Under the pieces are notes generated by a model. The model saw nothing but the letters and a program-made list of their open reading frames with translations, was not told the DNA's origin and ran no database searches. DNA of 64,000 bases from an uncultured Fibrobacter sp. (GTDB taxonomy: Bacteria > Fibrobacterota > Fibrobacteria > Fibrobacterales > Fibrobacteraceae). Of the stretch, positions 51,201 through 58,262 are shown piece by piece. The DNA lies in contig NZ_CAMZCS010000015.1 in NCBI RefSeq assembly GCF_947305105.1, positions 1 to 64,000 of the forward strand, written 5' to 3'. The position numbers were made by a program, and so were the translations under genes. How positions within the stretch are numbered: position 1 is the stretch's first letter; every line of letters begins with the position of its first letter.

Positions 51201-51733
51201 CGCAGCTCGCCCAGAACGAGAACGCGGCCGTCGTTGCCGATATCGACAAGGGCAAGCTCACGGTTGACATCCTCCGTCAGATTGAAAACAAGGAAATTTC
51301 CCTCAAGAAGGCAAAGAAGACTTACGGTTTGAGCGATGCTACCGTGAATGCCATCAAGGAAGGTACGCTCAACTCGAACAACTTTGCTGGAGTCAAGAAC
51401 GGCACCGTGAAGGTGATGAGCAAGGACAATATCACGCTCCACTACGAGACGACCTACTTTACGAGTCTCGGCCACTATGTGAACGGCGAATCCGGCACAA
51501 TCGCCTGCGCCGACACAATCTATAACGGTGACTGCTTGAACAACGGCGGCAACCTGTTCCTCGCCTGGAACATGAGAGCAACCGACAACCGCCTTGTCGC
51601 AACTGGCGTGTACATCGCCCGTCTGCAAATCAAGGTGAAGGCCGGCAAGAAGGTCATCTCCGAGATGACGCGTGACATGCTCTGGGGCGTACGCCGCGGC
51701 AAGGTCAATGCGCTCGACCTGGACATCAAGTAA
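48236..51733 (+). CDS. Secreted fibro-slime domain protein
   Basis: A protein of 1165 residues. A signal peptide (about 1-21, cleavage after ASA) is followed by a low-complexity Gly/Asn/Thr/Pro linker (to about 60). The fibro-slime domain, a PA14-like beta-barrel characteristic of Fibrobacter and slime-mould proteins, runs from about 65 to 455: DWYHGENGDGG, FSFFGDDDVWVFINNRLVVD (near 384), GGQHAQEEGAVDLDTLGL and FYAERHIYESNFKM. Beyond are beta-sandwich domains, including MYDRDGDGRADSLYV (a calcium-loop-like motif near 703) and DIIDRVNPIITSAEVE. The C-terminus (GVYIARLQIKVKAGKKVISEMTRDMLWGVRR) resembles export tails of this genus. These proteins are associated with adhesion to cellulose. Preceded by a good promoter and closed by the terminator at 51754. 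Confidence 0.88.
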   Translation: MKNKLLFGIALCLGLCSMASAQFGGPGGRNNGQTTEEPAADRGGAGTEADDPAETTTPTRPGGNTGRQTSNTVTIRFMTPWTNSSAIMHAGNATDSMKLVKNYCGWFESKVPAPGEGQSAQIYFTQTLGGTPYGAGGLNNTDPISLDSILATGATTVWIKPVPFPNGTPTLYSDFPTGSLGVCTKKLPVMVFDWYHGENGDGGVRTSTRTNRDSTVTTTTTYGNGAKDQDPTLGPLYATSNDFGSGGCGRRTAGMVEPVLGPNGVPVRAAVFPESCQLTEHINNWFLPQVVAHDAAGKEYTNATCREIELEMDENGMWLGQRDKNSPAGGLFLLDDFQFLDPAETVKNPFYDNLSGQGARGGKHNFGFTMKIQAQFEYVPGQYFSFFGDDDVWVFINNRLVVDIGGQHAQEEGAVDLDTLGLTPGVTYPFHIFYAERHIYESNFKMLTSIDLQTEASLLLNDLSTDERNLQYDIWQIVREQQLSCDFSNTMQTKDTTRAPSNFNLTGGNLPANGVYLDSAGTWYGGIIINKDMSGFKVNVDAIKEARALAPGQYCVRFTLQADPTQGDEVWFEVDAYALPTVVFADEKWKILGSNLNSQVTPIGEWAFQKYQVNVQYEEEWAAEYNDEILYINATDELISVVDEAGNPISFITLTAGKGTFYIIGKGEVVNATLMVRGAASANTAAWTNINLKLPPVPLVDYAIMYDRDGDGRADSLYVKYTKELMGKSKIDSLQFTFGDQFPVRTTYNRAGDSALVLVADNGGFGSAVFTGTNDTLYHGIIETWFTFSDNGGKSVFPVTGDIIDRVNPIITSAEVEITDHNTNLVITFSEGIADSSKGYYLDMFYYKCWRAGSLKDPISPMSVRAVKPNIWKLPFNGGLNDVVPAVGDSIRLVPGNAPLYITGTNVAYDLSGTTPHLLNPWVRITGDQEVQVTSAPVASVSADNELTRAIVTNKEATVPQLITDLTKDVKEIVNEYGVQGHLIGFDMAQLAQNENAAVVADIDKGKLTVDILRQIENKEISLKKAKKTYGLSDATVNAIKEGTLNSNNFAGVKNGTVKVMSKDNITLHYETTYFTSLGHYVNGESGTIACADTIYNGDCLNNGGNLFLAWNMRATDNRLVATGVYIARLQIKVKAGKKVISEMTRDMLWGVRRGKVNALDLDIK

Positions 51734-51753
51734 GTTTCTCTACACGACAAATA

Positions 51754-51782
51754 ACGCCTCGCTTTGCGGGGCGTTTCTTTTT
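51754..51782 (+). terminator. Rho-independent terminator of the fibro-slime gene
   Basis: A 9-bp stem (51754-51762 with 51766-51774, TTT loop) followed by a T-rich run starting at 51775. Confidence 0.85.
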
Positions 51783-51790
51783 TATACAAA

Positions 51791-51815
51791 GAAGGCCGGA
51801 CAATGTCCGGCCTTC
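51791..51815 (-). terminator. Hairpin/terminator after the RNase E/G gene
   Basis: A long near-perfect palindrome GAAGGCCGGACA/TGTCCGGCCTTC, 20 bases after the minus-strand stop codon at 51836. It is followed on the minus strand by TTTG, a weak U-run. It may act in both directions with its neighbour at 51754. Confidence 0.65.
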
Positions 51816-51835
51816 CACATAAACTAACAGAATCG

Positions 51836-53371
51836 TTACACGAAGTTGTACAAGTCCGTGATGTCTTCGTTGTTCTTGTCGTACATCCAGAACTGGTTCA
51901 CGTGGGCGCTTTCGTCTTCCACGAGAGAAATCTTCATGTTGTGCTTGTATTCCAGGTAGTTGAACATGCGGTTGAGGTCGCGGCAGAGCACGTCCACCAC
52001 GGCAGGGCTCACCACGAGGGTCACCTCGCGCAGCTTGCCCTTCGCCTTCGCACGCGCCATCCAGCGGTCGATCATGCCGAGCGTGGATTCCAGCGTAGCG
52101 ATACGTCCACCGCCGTTGCACACCGGGCAGCGTTCCGTCTTCTCGGTCATCAGGTTCACGCGGACGCGCTTGCGAGTGACTTCCATGAGGCCGAACTGGC
52201 TGATGGGGGCCGGGCTGATAGGCGCCTTGTCGCGGCGGATAGCTTTGCGGAATTCCTGGTACACGGCCTCGCGGTCGGCATCGGTCTCCATGTCGATGAA
52301 GTCGATGATGATGAGGCCGCCCACATCGCGCAAGCGGAGCTGCTTTGCGATTTCGTGGCAAGCGTCGATGTTTGTTTCGAGGATGATCTTGCTCTGGTCC
52401 TTGCCGTGAACCTTCGGTCCGGTGTTCACGTCGATAGACACGAGCGCCTCGGTCTGCTCGATCACGAGGTTACCACCGCGCGGCAGCGGGACCTGGCGTT
52501 GCAGGGAGCGCGCATAGTCGTTCTCGATCTTGAAGTATTCGAACAGGCTTTCGCTGCTGCTCCAGAGTTTCACCTTGTCGAGCTTGTCCGGCGAGAGCAC
52601 CTTGAGGTATTCGCGGAGGGCAAAATATTCGTCGCGGTTGTCGATATACACGTAGTCGGTATTATCGCTGAAGTATTCGCGGACGGTCTGTTCAATAGAA
52701 TCGGATTCTTCGTAGATGCAGGTTTCGGCAGGCTGGTTTTCGAAGTTGTACTTCGTCTGTTCCCACTTGCTTTCGAGTTCGCGCATCTGCTTGTTGATTT
52801 CGAATTCGGACTCGTTCAAACCGTTGGTACGCACGATATAGCCCACGTCGCGGCCCTTGAGGCGGCGGACCACCTTCTTGAACTCGCGGCGCTTTGCCGG
52901 ATCGCGTTCGCGCTTCGAAACGCCGATAAAGTTGGTGCCAGGCATGCAAACGAGGAAACGGCCTGCAAAGCTCAGGTGCGTCGTCAGACGGGCACCCTTG
53001 GTGCTGATCGGTTCCTTGACAACCTGGACCATGATTTCCTGGCCTTCCTTGAGCAGTTCGTCGATGGAAATTTCCTTGGACGGTCCCCCCTCGTCGTCGT
53101 CGTCGCCGTACTCGCGGCGGAGGAGCTCGTTTCTGTCCATCGCATCGTCCTGGTGCAGGAAGCCGGCCTTTTCAAGGCCGATGTCGATGAAGGCGGCCTT
53201 GAGTGCGGGGAGCACCTTCTGGACAACGCCCTTATATATATTGCCCAGAACTCGGTTAGACGAAACACCTTCAACAACTAGTTCAACGAGTTCGCCGTCT
53301 TCCATTATGGCGATACGCTTCTCGTAAGGTGTTTTGCTAATCAAGATTCCGCGCTTACACTTATTTGCCAT
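51836..53371 (-). CDS. rng: Ribonuclease E/G family protein
   Basis: An endoribonuclease of 511 residues that processes and degrades RNA. The S1 domain (about 35-130) is split by an acidic insertion (GDDDDEGGPS) as in many RNase G proteins. The catalytic core follows: GARLTTHLSFAGRFLVCMPG, VGYIVRTNG, the DNase I-like acidic residues in LVSIDVNTG (about residue 310) and IIIDFIDMETD (about 352), and the zinc-link CPVCNGGGR (about 408). There is no long RNase E-type C-terminal scaffold. The start at 53371 is set by AGGAG upstream and by the usual N-terminal KRGILIS strand; an upstream extension is open but unlikely. Confidence 0.88.
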   Translation of the reverse strand: MANKCKRGILISKTPYEKRIAIMEDGELVELVVEGVSSNRVLGNIYKGVVQKVLPALKAAFIDIGLEKAGFLHQDDAMDRNELLRREYGDDDDEGGPSKEISIDELLKEGQEIMVQVVKEPISTKGARLTTHLSFAGRFLVCMPGTNFIGVSKRERDPAKRREFKKVVRRLKGRDVGYIVRTNGLNESEFEINKQMRELESKWEQTKYNFENQPAETCIYEESDSIEQTVREYFSDNTDYVYIDNRDEYFALREYLKVLSPDKLDKVKLWSSSESLFEYFKIENDYARSLQRQVPLPRGGNLVIEQTEALVSIDVNTGPKVHGKDQSKIILETNIDACHEIAKQLRLRDVGGLIIIDFIDMETDADREAVYQEFRKAIRRDKAPISPAPISQFGLMEVTRKRVRVNLMTEKTERCPVCNGGGRIATLESTLGMIDRWMARAKAKGKLREVTLVVSPAVVDVLCRDLNRMFNYLEYKHNMKISLVEDESAHVNQFWMYDKNNEDITDLYNFV

Positions 53372-53711
53372 TAAAACTCCTAAAGGGTAAAGCAAAACTT
53401 GATAGATATCCCCAAGACAGGCCCAAAAGTATGGACCTCGTCCGAGCCTCCGGTGTTTCTTGACGGAAAGTACCGCCCGCCCGCATCGCAAGACCTGGGG
53501 ACTTTAAATATAATAAGTGGTTGGTGGTTGGTGGTTAGTTGTTAGGAGGAAATAGGGGTAATCAACCTAGATGAGGCTCGAGGCTCCAGGCTCGGGGCTC
53601 GAGGTGCGAGGTTCCAGGCCCAAGGCGGGGCGCGGGGTGCGTGCCGTGAATTGTGAGATATAAAGTTCCAGGCGCGAGGGCAGAGTTCGTGCCCCCGAGG
53701 GTGGGGTTACG
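53372..53711. other. Intergenic region with low-complexity quasi-repeats
   Basis: No gene is seen in these 340 bases. From 53514 a GTGGTTGGTGGTT-type repeat is followed by about 100 bases of degenerate repeats of GGCTCGAGGCTCCAGG and related words (53570-53690). The first 140 bases, upstream of the RNase gene, should hold its promoter, but none is obvious. Confidence 0.6.
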
Positions 53712-54548
53712 TTACTTTGTTATAAAAAAACCTTCCGGGTCAACCGGGGTGCCGTCGATGCGCACCTCGTAATGCAGTCCGATGCTGGACTCGCGGCCGC
53801 TCTCGGCAATGAGTGCAATCGGGTCGCCACGGGAAACCTTCTGGCCCGACTTGACCAGCGCGGAACCTAGGTGGGCGTAGAACGTGCGCACGCGCTTCGT
53901 GTGCTCAATTTTCATCGTGAGCCCGAACCCGCGATGCGAGCGAATTTCGACGACGGTTCCCCCTCCCGGGGCAAAGACGGTGTCACCCTCTGCCGCAACA
54001 AAGTCAATGCCTCGGTGCGGCAGGTTCTGCTGCGTAAACTGGTCAAAAATCATCTCGAAGCGGTTCTTGACTGTCGGGGAATTCTTGATGGGGTGCAACA
54101 CTGGGATGCTTGCTGCCAAAGCGGAATCGGCCTCCAGGAGCTTGACCGCCTTGCGCATGGAGCGCTCAATCTGGAGGACTCCCTTGCGGTCTTTCGCCAT
54201 CGGGGCCATCTCGTCGTCGGCACCGGCGTTCTCCAGCGAAAAGCCCATACCGCTCAGCACCACCGTGCTGTCGCGCAAAATGCGGGCCTCTTCGGCCTTG
54301 AGGATAGACTCGTCCACCTTCTCGCGGATTTGCTTAATCTGCTTCTTTATAAAAGAATTCTGCTTGTAAACATCAACAACGTTCCCGTCGGAAATGCGTT
54401 CGGCAATCTCCGCCGGGGAAAACAGGATAAAGCCGAGCAAGGCAATAATGCAGGCAACAACGCCCACGACCAACTTCCACACTGGGAACCTGTAGTTCCT
54501 GGTGCCCGACGTGTTCTTGGAAAAAACGTGTACTTCTATTTTCTTCAC
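53712..54548 (-). CDS. Membrane-anchored M23 family peptidase
   Basis: A product of 278 residues. One N-terminal transmembrane helix (about 25-45) is followed by a coiled coil (about 62-95) and a C-terminal lysostaphin-type (LytM/M23) domain (about 165-275). Metal ligands are visible: HRGIDF at the first His/Asp, and LHYEVRIDG for the last His. GGTVVEIRSHRGFGLTMKIEH is the typical beta hairpin. The topology puts the domain in the periplasm, where such proteins cut peptidoglycan peptides or regulate amidases. It lies 3 bases after the small coiled-coil gene, so both share an operon. Confidence 0.85.
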   Translation of the reverse strand: MKKIEVHVFSKNTSGTRNYRFPVWKLVVGVVACIIALLGFILFSPAEIAERISDGNVVDVYKQNSFIKKQIKQIREKVDESILKAEEARILRDSTVVLSGMGFSLENAGADDEMAPMAKDRKGVLQIERSMRKAVKLLEADSALAASIPVLHPIKNSPTVKNRFEMIFDQFTQQNLPHRGIDFVAAEGDTVFAPGGGTVVEIRSHRGFGLTMKIEHTKRVRTFYAHLGSALVKSGQKVSRGDPIALIAESGRESSIGLHYEVRIDGTPVDPEGFFITK

Positions 54549-54551
54549 GGC

Positions 54552-54803
54552 TTACCGGATACCCTTCAGTTCTCTGAGTTTTCTCAGGCGTTCCTCGATG
54601 GAACCCACCAATTCCACGATAGCCGGATCGCTCTTCATGACCGACACGAGGTCGCCCAGCACGGCGTGGTACACCTTTTCGCCCAGATTGCGGTAGTCGG
54701 CAGCCAGCTTAGCCTCTTCACCTGTAACATCGACGCGATTGCGCACCATGTCGGCATAAGACTTGGCTTTATTTTTCAGCATATTTAGAGGGATTTTGTG
54801 CAT
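54552..54803 (-). CDS. Small coiled-coil protein
   Basis: A product of 83 residues, almost entirely helical and charged (KNKAKSYADMVRNRVDVTGEEAKLAADYRNLGEKVYHAVLGDLV, then SIEERLRKLRELKG). No signal peptide or known family. GAGG lies 8 bases before the ATG at 54803. It is the first gene of a two-gene unit with the M23 peptidase, so a cytoplasmic partner of that membrane protein is a fair guess. Confidence 0.6.
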   Translation of the reverse strand: MHKIPLNMLKNKAKSYADMVRNRVDVTGEEAKLAADYRNLGEKVYHAVLGDLVSVMKSDPAIVELVGSIEERLRKLRELKGIR

Positions 54804-54866
54804 GGTTTTTTCCTCACCGCTCTCTAAAATAGTAGATTTTTGGACATAAAACAATGGAGATTCCCT

Positions 54867-55019
54867 ATGAGTCGTAGTGAACGCAGGCGTGCAAAGCAAA
54901 ATGCCAAGAATTTTGTCCCCAAGAAGTCCAACGCTCTTGATAAGCGCGTCATTGTCCTTCTAGCGGTTATCGCAGTAGTGTTTTTCGTAGGAACAATGCT
55001 TATACAAAGAGGTGCATAA
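54867..55019 (+). CDS. Small single-TM protein upstream of dnaN
   Basis: A product of 50 residues. The first 28 are strongly basic (SRSERRRAKQNAKNF, KKS), followed by one transmembrane helix (VIVLLAVIAVVFFVGTMLI) and a short tail; the positive-inside rule puts the N-terminus in the cytoplasm. GGAG is 7 bases before the ATG. It ends 3 bases before dnaN and should be co-transcribed with it. No family is recognised. Confidence 0.6.
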   Translation: MSRSERRRAKQNAKNFVPKKSNALDKRVIVLLAVIAVVFFVGTMLIQRGA

Positions 55020-55022
55020 TCC

Positions 55023-56144
55023 ATGAAGTTTTCTATTGACAAAACCGTTCTTCAGAATGTTCTGAAATCGGCCATTACCGCCGTGCCGAACAAGTCCACC
55101 ATTCAGGTGCTCAACAACTTCTCCCTGCGCCTCGAAGGCAATTTCCTCGAAGTCAGCGCAACCGACCTCGACCTCGGTATCAGGGTCAAGGTCGAAGTCC
55201 AGGGCGAACGAGATGGCGCGGTCGTCATTAACGCACGCAAGTTCTCCGACCTTATCAACAACTTGGTGGACCCGAGCATCACGACCATCAGTCTCGACGT
55301 GCAGGACTACCTCGCCAAGATCCAGTGGAGCGAGAAGGGTAAGGCCTCCATCACCGGTTTTGACGCAAGCGACTTCCCGCCGTTCCCCGAAATTGAAAAC
55401 GGCGAGACCTTGAACTTCGCGGCTAGCGAACTCGCATTCCTCGCCGAGAAAACCTTGTTCGCAACTTCCACCGACTCCACGCGCCTCAACTTGAACGGCG
55501 TCTATCTGGAAGCCAAGGACGGAAAGATTTCCATGGTAGCGACCGACGGTCACCGCCTGGGCCGCGCCAGCATCGACCAAGAAGGCGCCAACCTCGAGAA
55601 CGGCGTCATCATCCCGAAGAAGGTGCTGCAGCACATCCTCCATGTCGCCAAGAGCGATTCGAACATCGAAGTCCGCACCTCCGCGACGCACATCCTCTTC
55701 AACACGGATTCTACGCAGGTTATCTCCAAGCTGTACGAAGGTCCGTATCCGAACTACCGCGCCGTGATTCCGCAGAACTTCGAACGCACCATGCAGGCCA
55801 ACACTCAGGACTTGCAGAACAAGATCCGCAGCGTCATTTCCATGGCGAACGTGCGTACGCGCCAGATTCGCCTGCAGATGGACGGCAACAACCTCGAACT
55901 CAGCGCAACCGACCCGGATGTCGGTGGCGATTCCCGCGAAGCACTCGCCGTGACACACAACGGTGAAGGCAGCTTCTGCATCGGGTTCAACGGCCAGTAC
56001 CTGTCCGAAATCCTCGGTTTAAGCAAGAGCGAAGAAATCGTGATGAAGATGAACGCCCCCATCGGCGCCTGTGTCATCGAGCCTGTCGGCGAGAACATGG
56101 GATTCAGCTTCCTCCTGATGCCGCTGCGCCTCGTCGAGGACTAA
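55023..56144 (+). CDS. dnaN: DNA polymerase III beta sliding clamp
   Basis: A protein of 373 residues, the normal length, forming the ring that tethers DNA polymerase III to DNA. It has the three-fold repeated clamp fold, with recognisable segments VLKSAITAVPNKSTIQVLNNF, LEVSATDLDLGI, VVINARKFSDLI, LFATSTDSTRLNLNGVYLE, MVATDGHRLG, YEGPYPNYRAVIP, VRLQM-like IRLQMDGNNLELSA and FNGQYLSEIL. The C-terminal MPLRL is the standard MPMRL end. No dnaA or recF is adjacent, so the usual dnaA-dnaN-recF origin order is not kept. A terminator follows at 56167. Confidence 0.97.
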   Translation: MKFSIDKTVLQNVLKSAITAVPNKSTIQVLNNFSLRLEGNFLEVSATDLDLGIRVKVEVQGERDGAVVINARKFSDLINNLVDPSITTISLDVQDYLAKIQWSEKGKASITGFDASDFPPFPEIENGETLNFAASELAFLAEKTLFATSTDSTRLNLNGVYLEAKDGKISMVATDGHRLGRASIDQEGANLENGVIIPKKVLQHILHVAKSDSNIEVRTSATHILFNTDSTQVISKLYEGPYPNYRAVIPQNFERTMQANTQDLQNKIRSVISMANVRTRQIRLQMDGNNLELSATDPDVGGDSREALAVTHNGEGSFCIGFNGQYLSEILGLSKSEEIVMKMNAPIGACVIEPVGENMGFSFLLMPLRLVED

Positions 56145-56166
56145 CAAGGATAAAGAATAAACTAAT

Positions 56167-56197
56167 CGGGCTTCGCGAAAGCGAGCCCGTTTTGTTT
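56167..56197 (+). terminator. Rho-independent terminator of dnaN
   Basis: Stem CGGGC/GCCCG extended by TCGC/GCGA around a GAAA loop (56167-56189), followed by TTTTGTTT. Confidence 0.9.
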
Positions 56198-56199
56198 GA

Positions 56200-56385
56200 G
56201 ACGCGAGCAATGAGCAGTGAGCGATGAGTCTTTGAGAGACTAGAGAATAGAGGCTAGTGAAAAGAATCACGCACTTCGTGCGTTAGTAACAGACGGCGAA
56301 GCCGTGATATTTCTCCCTAGATCCTAACCCCTAATCACTTCCTACTGTCTACTTCCTACTGCCTACTTCCAACTTCCTACTATTC
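56200..56385. repeat. Intergenic palindromes and short-period repeats
   Basis: Between dnaN and ttcA. It contains a word-repeat GAGCAATGAGCAGTGAGCGA (56203-56222), the palindromes ACGCACTTCGTGCGT (near 56269) and ACGGCGAAGCCGT (near 56292), and from about 56325 a repeat of CTTCCTACTGTCTACTTCCT that is the complement of the word family at 31310. No open frame of interest. Confidence 0.6.
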
Positions 56386-57108
56386 ATGTCATCAGCAATT
56401 CGTAAACGTATCAGCAAAAAAATCACCAAGGCGCTTCACGATTTCAAATTAATCGAGGACGGTGACAAGGTGCTCGTCGCAGTGAGCGGCGGCAAGGATT
56501 CGAGCGTGCTGCTGATGGAACTGGCAAGCCGCATGGGCAAGTTTTTGCCGAACTGCGAAATAGGCGCCATCCATATCCAGAGCGACTTTGCCGACAAGGC
56601 CCCGCGTGAATTCTTGCAACGCATGGCAGAGCAATACCCGCAAATTCCCTTCTATTTCAAGGACGTGGCCGTAGAAGGACGTCTCAAGGAAGGCCGCAAG
56701 CTCAACTGCTACTGGTGCAGCACGCAACGCCGCACCGAACTCATCAAGTTCGCCCGCGAAAACGGTTACAACAAAATTGCGCTCGGCCACCACATGGACG
56801 ACATCGTGGAAACGCTTTTGATGAACATGCTCTACAAGGGCGAGTTCAGTGGCATGCCGCCGATGGTGCCCTACGAAAAATATCCGTGCAGTATCATCCG
56901 CCCGCTGTGCTACTGCGAAGAAAGTGAAATCATTGAATACGCCGAAGATGCCGACATCCGCAAGTTCACCTGCACCTGCGAGTTCTCGAAGGCATCCCAC
57001 CGCAAGAGCATCCGCGAAGAAATCAAGAGCCTCACCAAAGGCAACTCCACGCTGAAAGCTAACTTGTTCGAAAGCATGCGGAACATCCGCATGGATTATT
57101 TGCTTTAA
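56386..57108 (+). CDS. ttcA: tRNA 2-thiocytidine biosynthesis protein TtcA
   Basis: A product of 240 residues in the PP-loop ATP pyrophosphatase superfamily: the PP-loop is VAVSGGKDSS (about 31-40). Cys108-x2-Cys111 (NCYWCS) and a later cysteine in FTCTCEF give the three ligands expected for the [4Fe-4S] cluster of TtcA/TtuA enzymes, which thiolate C32 (or other positions) of tRNA. GHHMDDIVETLLMNMLYKGEF is a strongly conserved family block. The protein is shorter than E. coli TtcA (311) because of a compact C-terminus. No clear ribosome binding site is seen; the start follows the repeat region directly. Confidence 0.85.
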   Translation: MSSAIRKRISKKITKALHDFKLIEDGDKVLVAVSGGKDSSVLLMELASRMGKFLPNCEIGAIHIQSDFADKAPREFLQRMAEQYPQIPFYFKDVAVEGRLKEGRKLNCYWCSTQRRTELIKFARENGYNKIALGHHMDDIVETLLMNMLYKGEFSGMPPMVPYEKYPCSIIRPLCYCEESEIIEYAEDADIRKFTCTCEFSKASHRKSIREEIKSLTKGNSTLKANLFESMRNIRMDYLL

Positions 57109-57130
57109 AAAAATTTAGAAGGTGCGAAGG

Positions 57131-57739
57131 CTATATTGACTTCACCTTGATGTTGCTCTGTTCGCGAATGCAGCGCACGGAGCGGAGTTCGCCCCTGCCC
57201 GCAGCGTCCATCACTGCGGTGTTTCTGCTGAACTCCAGCATCAGGAATTCAGCGCGTTCCAGCGGTGCGCTGGAGGCTGTCCAAAAGTGTGCGTAACCGC
57301 CGATACCGTCGAAATCTCCGCCCGCCTTGCGGAAACCCGCAGGCAACGCCTTGAACCCGAACGCATCGGAACCGTTCTTTTTCTTGTACCAGCCACGCTT
57401 TGACTTGAGCGCCTCGCCGGCGACATCGGCGCCGCCCACGTTCGCGATGAGTCGCCCGAAATCCGCGCTGTTGGGCAAGCGCCAGCCCTCGGGGCAAAAA
57501 CTCCGCGCCATTTCCCAAGTGTAGAGGCGCCCGAACTTGGAACAGTTGCGCTTGTCGCCTTCCGGGCACACGCTCCCGTCGATATCGTAATTTAAGTTTT
57601 CGGCCATCCAGACATCCGAGCCGATTTGCACGATGTCGTAGCTCTGCTCGTCGCGCGGGTCAGTGAACGATTCGGAACAGGCAATAAACATTGCCGACGC
57701 GAAAAAAAGCAGAAATGTGCGATAACACCGAAACTCCAT
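57131..57739 (-). CDS. Lipoprotein with Fibrobacter succinogenes major paralogous domain
   Basis: A lipoprotein of 202 residues (lipobox FIAC, Cys21). The domain, abundant in Fibrobacter, is recognised by IVQIGSDVWMAENLNYDIDGSVCPE, GRLYTWEMAR, CPEGWRLPNSADFGRL, ALPAGFR, GGYAHFWTAS and LRSVRCIRE. The function of this FISUMP domain is unknown; it is found on many surface proteins of the genus. A promoter (57760-57788) lies just upstream. The transcript starts about 15 bases before the ATG, with AAGAGG as the ribosome binding site. Confidence 0.9.
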   Translation of the reverse strand: MEFRCYRTFLLFFASAMFIACSESFTDPRDEQSYDIVQIGSDVWMAENLNYDIDGSVCPEGDKRNCSKFGRLYTWEMARSFCPEGWRLPNSADFGRLIANVGGADVAGEALKSKRGWYKKKNGSDAFGFKALPAGFRKAGGDFDGIGGYAHFWTASSAPLERAEFLMLEFSRNTAVMDAAGRGELRSVRCIREQSNIKVKSI

Positions 57740-57759
57740 CCTTGACCTCTTATAAATAA

Positions 57760-57788
57760 AAATAATAAATAATAAGGGGGCTTGTCAA
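57760..57788 (-). promoter_or_regulatory. Promoter of the paralogous-domain lipoprotein gene
   Basis: On the minus strand a perfect -35 TTGACA (57783-57788), 17 bases, and a -10 TTATTT (57760-57765). Confidence 0.6.
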
Positions 57789-57799
57789 GTAAATTTTTT

Positions 57800-57883
57800 A
57801 AACCCAAAAATGGGATTTTAAACGCTAAAACAAAGTTAAAAACCTATTTTAGGGTTGTTTTGTAAATAGAAAAAATCTATATT
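57800..57883 (+). promoter_or_regulatory. hipBA promoter with two inverted-repeat operators
   Basis: The -35 is TTGTTT (57855-57860), the -10 TATATT (57878-57883), with 17 bases between. Two similar inverted repeats lie upstream and over the -35: AAACCCAAAAATGGGATTT (57800-57818) and AACCTATTTTAGGGTT (57841-57856), about four helical turns apart. Each has the form AACC-N(7-8)-GG.TT. HipB-type repressors bind comparable palindromes (TATCC-N8-GGATA in E. coli), so autoregulation is likely. Confidence 0.6.
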
Positions 57884-57908
57884 GAAGAAAGATAATCAGG
57901 AGGCCGAT

Positions 57909-58262
57909 ATGTACAGGGCGACACCGCTTACAGAAAAAACAGCTCTCAAGGAGCTTGGCGAACGCATCCGTGCGCACCGTATCGCCCTGAATCTTTCGCG
58001 TGAAGCCCTCGCCGAAAAGGCGGGAATCGGCAAAAATACGCTTGTCCGGCTCGAAATGGGCCAAAGCGTGAGCCTCTCGCACCTGGTCAAGGTCCTGCTC
58101 CAGTTCGGCTTCGCCGAAGCACTCGTCGACATTGTTCCCGATTACAGCCGTAGCCCCATGATGCTCCTCCGCGAATCGCAGAAGCTGCCCCAGCGTCAAC
58201 GCGCCGGCCGCAAAAAGAAGGATGTTGACACCGCCCCCTGGGTATGGAAGGAGGATGAATGA
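57909..58262 (+). CDS. hipB: HipB-like antitoxin/XRE regulator
   Basis: A protein of 117 residues. The XRE helix-turn-helix is at about 14-70: LGERIRAHRIALNLSREALAEKAGIGKNTLVRLEMG, then LVKVLLQFG. The C-terminal 45 residues are basic and end in a WVWKEDE tail. The start at 57909 has a perfect AGGAGG; an upstream in-frame ATG at 57882 overlaps the -10 and is unlikely. The stop overlaps the hipA start (ATGA). In HipBA, HipB represses the operon and holds HipA inactive. Confidence 0.8.
   Translation: MYRATPLTEKTALKELGERIRAHRIALNLSREALAEKAGIGKNTLVRLEMGQSVSLSHLVKVLLQFGFAEALVDIVPDYSRSPMMLLRESQKLPQRQRAGRKKKDVDTAPWVWKEDE

Noticed and set aside
49493-51628. A 711-codon open frame antisense to the fibro-slime gene, and similar long antisense frames over pta (46485-47906), phosphofructokinase (38063-39259) and the restriction enzyme (19966-21360)
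   Set aside because: They mirror strongly expressed, codon-biased genes on the other strand, have composition typical of the reverse complement of coding DNA, and show no domain, ribosome binding site or context of their own.
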